Assembly (NCBI GenBank): GCA_035449045.1
Contig: DAOTKC010000050.1
Span: 1 to 8,578, forward strand
DNA: 8,578 nucleotides
From: DAOTKC01 sp035449045
GTDB taxonomy: Bacteria > Bacillota > Clostridia > Christensenellales > CAG-917
Direction of reading: 5' to 3'
Shown here: positions 5,525 to 8,578 of the stretch, piece by piece
Position numbering within the stretch: the first letter of the stretch is position 1
Layout of the letters: the number at the start of each line of letters is the position of its first letter
Notes under the pieces: model-generated
The model's input: only the letters and a program-made list of their open reading frames with translations
Told to the model about the DNA's origin: nothing
Database searches by the model: none
Made by a program: the position numbers and the translations under genes

Positions 5525-7500
5525 AAATCGCGCTGGTAGGCAATCAGAATTCGGGTAAAACCACTCTTTTCAATCTTTTGACCGGCCTCAATCAGAAAAT
5601 CGGAAACTGGCCGGGCGTTACCATTGAGCGGAAAGAGGGCGTCATCAAGGGCACCTCCCACGTCCTTGTCGATTTGCCCGGCGTCTACTCGATGAGCCCC
5701 TACACCGTGGAAGAGGAGGTGTCGCGGCAGTTCGCCTTTGAGGAAAGACCCGACATTATAATCAACATCATCGACGCCACATCCGTGGAGCGGAGCTTAT
5801 ACCTCACCACCCAGCTCATGGAGCTTGACGGTAAAGTAATCGTCGCGCTCAATATGTGCGATATGCTGGAAGAAAAAGGCATCCACATCGACGAAAAGAA
5901 GCTTGAAGAGGCTTTCGGCATTAAATTTATAAAAATTTCGGCGCTCAAAAAAACGGGAATAGACGAGCTTATTAAGAGCCTGACGCTTGTAGGGCAAGAC
6001 GCCGAAAAGAAAAAATTATTTCCCGACGACGTCGAGGAGTATATAACAGCCGCAGAAAGGGCAATTCAAGGAAAGACGCCGCATAAACGCTTCGCCGCCG
6101 TCAAAATGCTGGAGGGCGACAAACTTTTTTCGGCGCTTCAGACGGATGAGCTGAAGTCGGCCGCAGTTAAGCTTACCGAAAAATACGGCATGGACGCCGA
6201 GCAGATTGTCGCCAACGAACGCTATAACTTCATTGTCGCGGCAAAATCCGCCGCCGTCACGGCCGGCCAAAGAAAAGAATCGATAACCGACAAGCTCGAC
6301 AAGATATTTTTGAATAAATACGCCGCCCTTCCCATCTTTGCCGCCATCATGTTTTTAATTTACTTTCTTTCGGTAGGGCTGGTCGGAAGATATACGGTAG
6401 ATGCCATAGACTCGCTCGTCCTAAAATTCGGCGGCTGGCTTTCCGTGGCTCTGAGAGGTGTCGGCGCAAGCGAATGGGCGGTGAGCTTAGTCGTTGACGG
6501 CATCGTCGCCGGCGTCGGCGCCGTGCTGACTTTCGTGCCGCAGCTTATCGTTCTGTTTTTACTTATTTCGATTTTGGAAACGTCGGGCTATATGTCGCGA
6601 ATAGCTTTCTTCCTCGACAGGCTGTTTAAAAAAATCGGGCTTTCGGGAAAATCGCTGATTCCCTTCATCGTCGGCGTAGGCTGTTCGGTGCCCGGCATCA
6701 TGACGGCACGCACCGTGGAAAACGAATCCGAGCGCAAGATGACGGTCATTCTGACGCCCTTTATCCCCTGCAGCGCCAAGCTCCCCATCATCGCGCTGTT
6801 CGCCGGCTATTTCTTTAAGAATTACTCCGGTCTTATCTCGGCATCGCTCTACTTTTTCGCGGTGGGCGTCATAATCGTGACGGCGCTCATCATGAAGAAG
6901 TTCGCCTTCAAGGGCGGCGGCTCCTCCTTCATTTCCGAGTTGCCAGCCTATAAGTTCCCCTCGCCGCGCTACGTTCTGCGCGACATCGTCGAAAAGACGG
7001 CATCCTTTATTCGCCGCGCCGGCACCGTCATTCTGCTCTGCTCCGTCATAATTTGGCTGCTCGCCTCATTTTCGTGGGACTACCGCTACGGCGTCGACAT
7101 CGGCGAGAGCATGCTGGCGGGCATAGGCAATGCCTTGGGTTGGCTGTTCTATCCCATGCTCGGCGAATGGAGCTGGGCGGCGTCGGTGTCGGCCATTCAA
7201 GGGCTTATCGCCAAAGAGCAAGTCGTGTCATCGATGGAAATTATCGCAGGCCTAGCCGAGGGCGCGGGCGGCGAGGTCTTTCGCTCGAGCGTGTTCTCCT
7301 TCTTCACCGGCGCCTCGGCTTACGCGTATATGGTCTTTTGCATCTTCAGCGCGCCCTGCATTGCTTCAATTGCCGCGATGCGGCGTGAGTTGGGCAGCAC
7401 TAAAAAAATGCTGGCGGCGGTGGCGTTTCAAACCGTCTTCGCTTGGCTTCTCTCCTGCTTGGTGTTCGGCATCGGCAGATTTTTCGAGGTGGTAACATGA
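5521..7500 (+). CDS. feoB: Ferrous iron transport protein B
   Basis: FeoB is the inner-membrane Fe(II) transporter with a cytosolic G-domain fused to a membrane permease. The G motifs are all present: G1 GNQNSGKT (7-14), the G2 threonine in PGVTIERKEG (T34), G3 DLPG (51-54), G4 NMCD (111-114) and G5 SAL (140-142). A helical guanine-dissociation-inhibitor-like region follows to about 262. The membrane part has hydrophobic segments at about 267-289, 320-352, 376-395, 408-432, 435-458, 498-516, and more beyond 590. The gate motifs with pore cysteines are GVGCSVPG (C388) and PFIPCSAKLP (C417). GLIAKEQVV (561-569) matches the conserved C-terminal segment. At 659 aa it is a compact form (E. coli 773) but looks complete. 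GAGGT (5510-5514) gives a ribosome binding site inside feoA, and the 4-bp overlaps with both neighbours suggest coupled translation. Confidence 0.97.
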   Translation: MKIALVGNQNSGKTTLFNLLTGLNQKIGNWPGVTIERKEGVIKGTSHVLVDLPGVYSMSPYTVEEEVSRQFAFEERPDIIINIIDATSVERSLYLTTQLMELDGKVIVALNMCDMLEEKGIHIDEKKLEEAFGIKFIKISALKKTGIDELIKSLTLVGQDAEKKKLFPDDVEEYITAAERAIQGKTPHKRFAAVKMLEGDKLFSALQTDELKSAAVKLTEKYGMDAEQIVANERYNFIVAAKSAAVTAGQRKESITDKLDKIFLNKYAALPIFAAIMFLIYFLSVGLVGRYTVDAIDSLVLKFGGWLSVALRGVGASEWAVSLVVDGIVAGVGAVLTFVPQLIVLFLLISILETSGYMSRIAFFLDRLFKKIGLSGKSLIPFIVGVGCSVPGIMTARTVENESERKMTVILTPFIPCSAKLPIIALFAGYFFKNYSGLISASLYFFAVGVIIVTALIMKKFAFKGGGSSFISELPAYKFPSPRYVLRDIVEKTASFIRRAGTVILLCSVIIWLLASFSWDYRYGVDIGESMLAGIGNALGWLFYPMLGEWSWAASVSAIQGLIAKEQVVSSMEIIAGLAEGAGGEVFRSSVFSFFTGASAYAYMVFCIFSAPCIASIAAMRRELGSTKKMLAAVAFQTVFAWLLSCLVFGIGRFFEVVT

Positions 7501-7850
7501 GTCCCGCTGATATCGTAATCGTTGTTGTAGTTGCATTAATTTTGGCGTTGGTAATTTTTTTCGCCGTCAAAAACCGCAAAAAGCGCCCCTGCTCGGGTTG
7601 CCCCGCCAACAAAACATGTCAGGCGGCAAAGGCCTATTCCCTCGGCCAAACGCCCTTAGGCGGCTGCGAAGGCTGCGCGCTCGCCCAAAGCTGCCCATCC
7701 TGCTGCTCCGTTAAAAGCGGCGCGCCCGAAAGCAATAATTCGCTCCCGAAAGCGCCCAAAGACGAAGATATACCCGAAAGCGGCGAGGCGGCCGAAGTTA
7801 AAGAAATGCCCGAAAGAGGAAAGGAAGGCTCCGATTTTCCCAATAACTAA
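7497..7850 (+). CDS. FeoB-associated Cys-rich membrane protein, unusually long
   Basis: This 117-aa protein has one N-terminal membrane helix (about residues 5-24, very rich in V, I, L and A), a basic stop-transfer patch KNRKKR (25-30), then a Cys-rich region and a long hydrophilic tail. By position and layout it fits the FeoB-associated Cys-rich membrane protein family, whose role in Fe(II) uptake is unproven. Eight cysteines are at 32, 35, 41, 57, 60, 66, 69 and 70; the pattern C-x2-C-x5-C occurs twice (CSGCPANKTC and CEGCALAQSC), the second followed by PSCC. Family members are typically about 50-70 aa; here residues 71-117 add an acidic, Pro/Glu/Ser-rich tail with PESG and PERG units. The ATG at 7497 overlaps the feoB stop (ATGA) and follows GAGGTGG (7486-7492). 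The arrangement suggests a membrane-tethered, cytosol-facing metal- or Fe-S-binding module, but that is inference. Confidence 0.85.
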   Translation: MSPADIVIVVVVALILALVIFFAVKNRKKRPCSGCPANKTCQAAKAYSLGQTPLGGCEGCALAQSCPSCCSVKSGAPESNNSLPKAPKDEDIPESGEAAEVKEMPERGKEGSDFPNN

Positions 7851-7894
7851 TAGAAAATCTAATTAAATACTATAAGGCTACAAGGCTTTTCAAT

Positions 7895-7922
7895 AAAAAA
7901 TTCCGACTTGTCGGAATTTTTT
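7895..7922. terminator. Bidirectional terminator between the feo operon and dxs
   Basis: AAAAAATTCCGA (7895-7906) pairs perfectly over 12 bp with TCGGAATTTTTT (7911-7922), with a CTTG loop. Because A-runs and T-runs flank the stem symmetrically, it can end transcripts from both sides: the feo operon (stop at 7850) and the convergent dxs gene (stop at 7957). Confidence 0.93.
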
Positions 7923-7956
7923 ATATCTTGCTTTGATGTTGAAGAAAGCAAAAAAC

Positions 7957-8578
7957 TTAAATCAAAATTTTGAGGATTGAGAATGCGATATGGGAGGGGG
8001 AAAGGCCGGCGAGCTCGATGAGCTCTTCGTCGGAGGCGGGCGGGAGGACGGCGTCTTTGACACCGAAAGACATAACCTTTACATCGGCTCCCGCTTCGTT
8101 CAAGACGCTCAAAACGTAGGAGCCAAAGCCTAGCGGCGCGACGTTGTCCTCTACGGTCGCCACGATTTTTCCTTCAAGCCTGCCGATAAGTTCGGCGGGA
8201 AAGGGCTTGATTTTGAACATATTAGCGACGGCGGGGTTAAGCCCGCGGCGCATAAGTATATCGGCGGCGCGGCGCGCTATTTCAAGCGGGCGGGCACCCG
8301 AGGAAAGCAATATCACGTCGGCCTCGCGCGGCAAGGCGTTTATATCGGACACTAAAAACTTGGAAGGATTTTTAGGCTCGCTCTTGGGATAGCGGACGGC
8401 GGCGGGCGCCGACAGCGCGAGGGCGTCGCGGACGGCCGTGGGAAGCTCGCTTTTGGATGCGGGCGCAAACACCGAGATGGCGGGCAGCGGCAAAAGATAG
8501 GAAAGGTCGTAGATGCCCTGATGCGACTCGCCGTCGCCGCTGACGGTGCCGGCGTGATCGAGCAGAAAGACGACGGGC
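7957..8578 (-). CDS. dxs: 1-deoxy-D-xylulose-5-phosphate synthase, C-terminal third (partial)
   Basis: Dxs joins pyruvate and glyceraldehyde 3-phosphate, using thiamine diphosphate, into DXP, the entry step of the MEP isoprenoid pathway and a source for thiamine and pyridoxal. Only the last 206 residues are visible; full proteins are about 580-640 aa, and the rest lies beyond the right edge. Visible residues 1-28 hold the end of the pyrimidine-binding domain, including the stretch DHAGTVSGDGESHQG (7-21), equivalent to the E. coli DRAG...DGQTHQG segment; its aspartate and histidine (D15 and H19, matching E. coli D427 and H431) are kept. RYPK (62-65) follows, then the transketolase C-terminal domain with VILLSSGARPLEIARRA, IKPFPAEL and VATVEDNVAPLGFGS. 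Two arginines known to contact the substrate phosphate in E. coli (R420, R478) are histidine and lysine here. Another divergent transketolase-like enzyme is possible, but Dxs fits best. Confidence 0.88.
   Translation of the reverse strand, partial: PVVFLLDHAGTVSGDGESHQGIYDLSYLLPLPAISVFAPASKSELPTAVRDALALSAPAAVRYPKSEPKNPSKFLVSDINALPREADVILLSSGARPLEIARRAADILMRRGLNPAVANMFKIKPFPAELIGRLEGKIVATVEDNVAPLGFGSYVLSVLNEAGADVKVMSFGVKDAVLPPASDEELIELAGLSPSHIAFSILKILI

Noticed and set aside
7874..7887. Short direct repeat AAGGCT-AC-AAGGCT after the feo operon
   Set aside because: Six bases repeated once in AT-rich sequence is too short to mean more than chance.
7928..7951. Hairpin TTGCTTT/AAAGCAA just past the dxs stop
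   Set aside because: It has a 10-nt loop, only AT-rich pairing and no T-tract on either strand that would make it a terminator; the nearby 7895-7922 stem explains termination.
1..8578. Mobile element, CRISPR array, tRNA or defence system
   Set aside because: No transposase, integrase, long terminal repeats, spaced direct repeats or tRNA-like folds were seen; all genes are housekeeping or metal-uptake genes.

Overview
This window looks like a piece of a Bacillota (Firmicutes) chromosome, most likely an uncultured clostridial lineage. The evidence is RNase J, strong AGGAG/GGAG ribosome binding sites, textbook sigma-A promoters with 17-bp spacers, short AT-rich intergenic regions beside GC-richer genes, and a feoA-feoB operon that ends in a small Cys-rich FeoB partner. 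Every gene found belongs to a known family. I see no phage, IS element, CRISPR array, tRNA or rRNA.

Layout. On the minus strand, 1-1556 is most of an RNase J gene (C-terminus off the window) with its own promoter at 1590-1618. A 324-bp AT-rich gap (1557-1880) follows, holding that promoter, a palindrome and two hairpins of unclear role. Still on the minus strand, 1881-2594 is a stand-alone sugar-phosphate nucleotidyltransferase. Divergent from it, on the plus strand, come serC (2709-3782) and serA (3865-4989), the first two enzymes of the phosphorylated serine pathway in reverse order, closed by a strong terminator at 5041-5070. Next is an iron-uptake operon, feoA (5171-5524), feoB (5521-7500) and a Cys-rich membrane protein (7497-7850). 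The three genes overlap by 4 bases at each junction (ATGA), so translation is probably coupled. A symmetrical terminator at 7895-7922 separates the operon from the convergent dxs gene (7957 to beyond the right edge, minus strand), which makes the isoprenoid precursor DXP.

The most interesting region is the feoA promoter (5086-5165). Two near-identical 16-bp palindromes flank the -35/-10 elements, and a 15-bp near-match to the Fur box lies on the -35. This suggests metal control by two kinds of repressor. Other points worth a second look are the duplicated Cys motif and long charged tail of the FeoB partner, an N-terminal extension on FeoA, a shrunken ACT-like tail on SerA, and substitution in Dxs of both arginines that bind the glyceraldehyde-3-phosphate phosphate in the E. 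coli enzyme.
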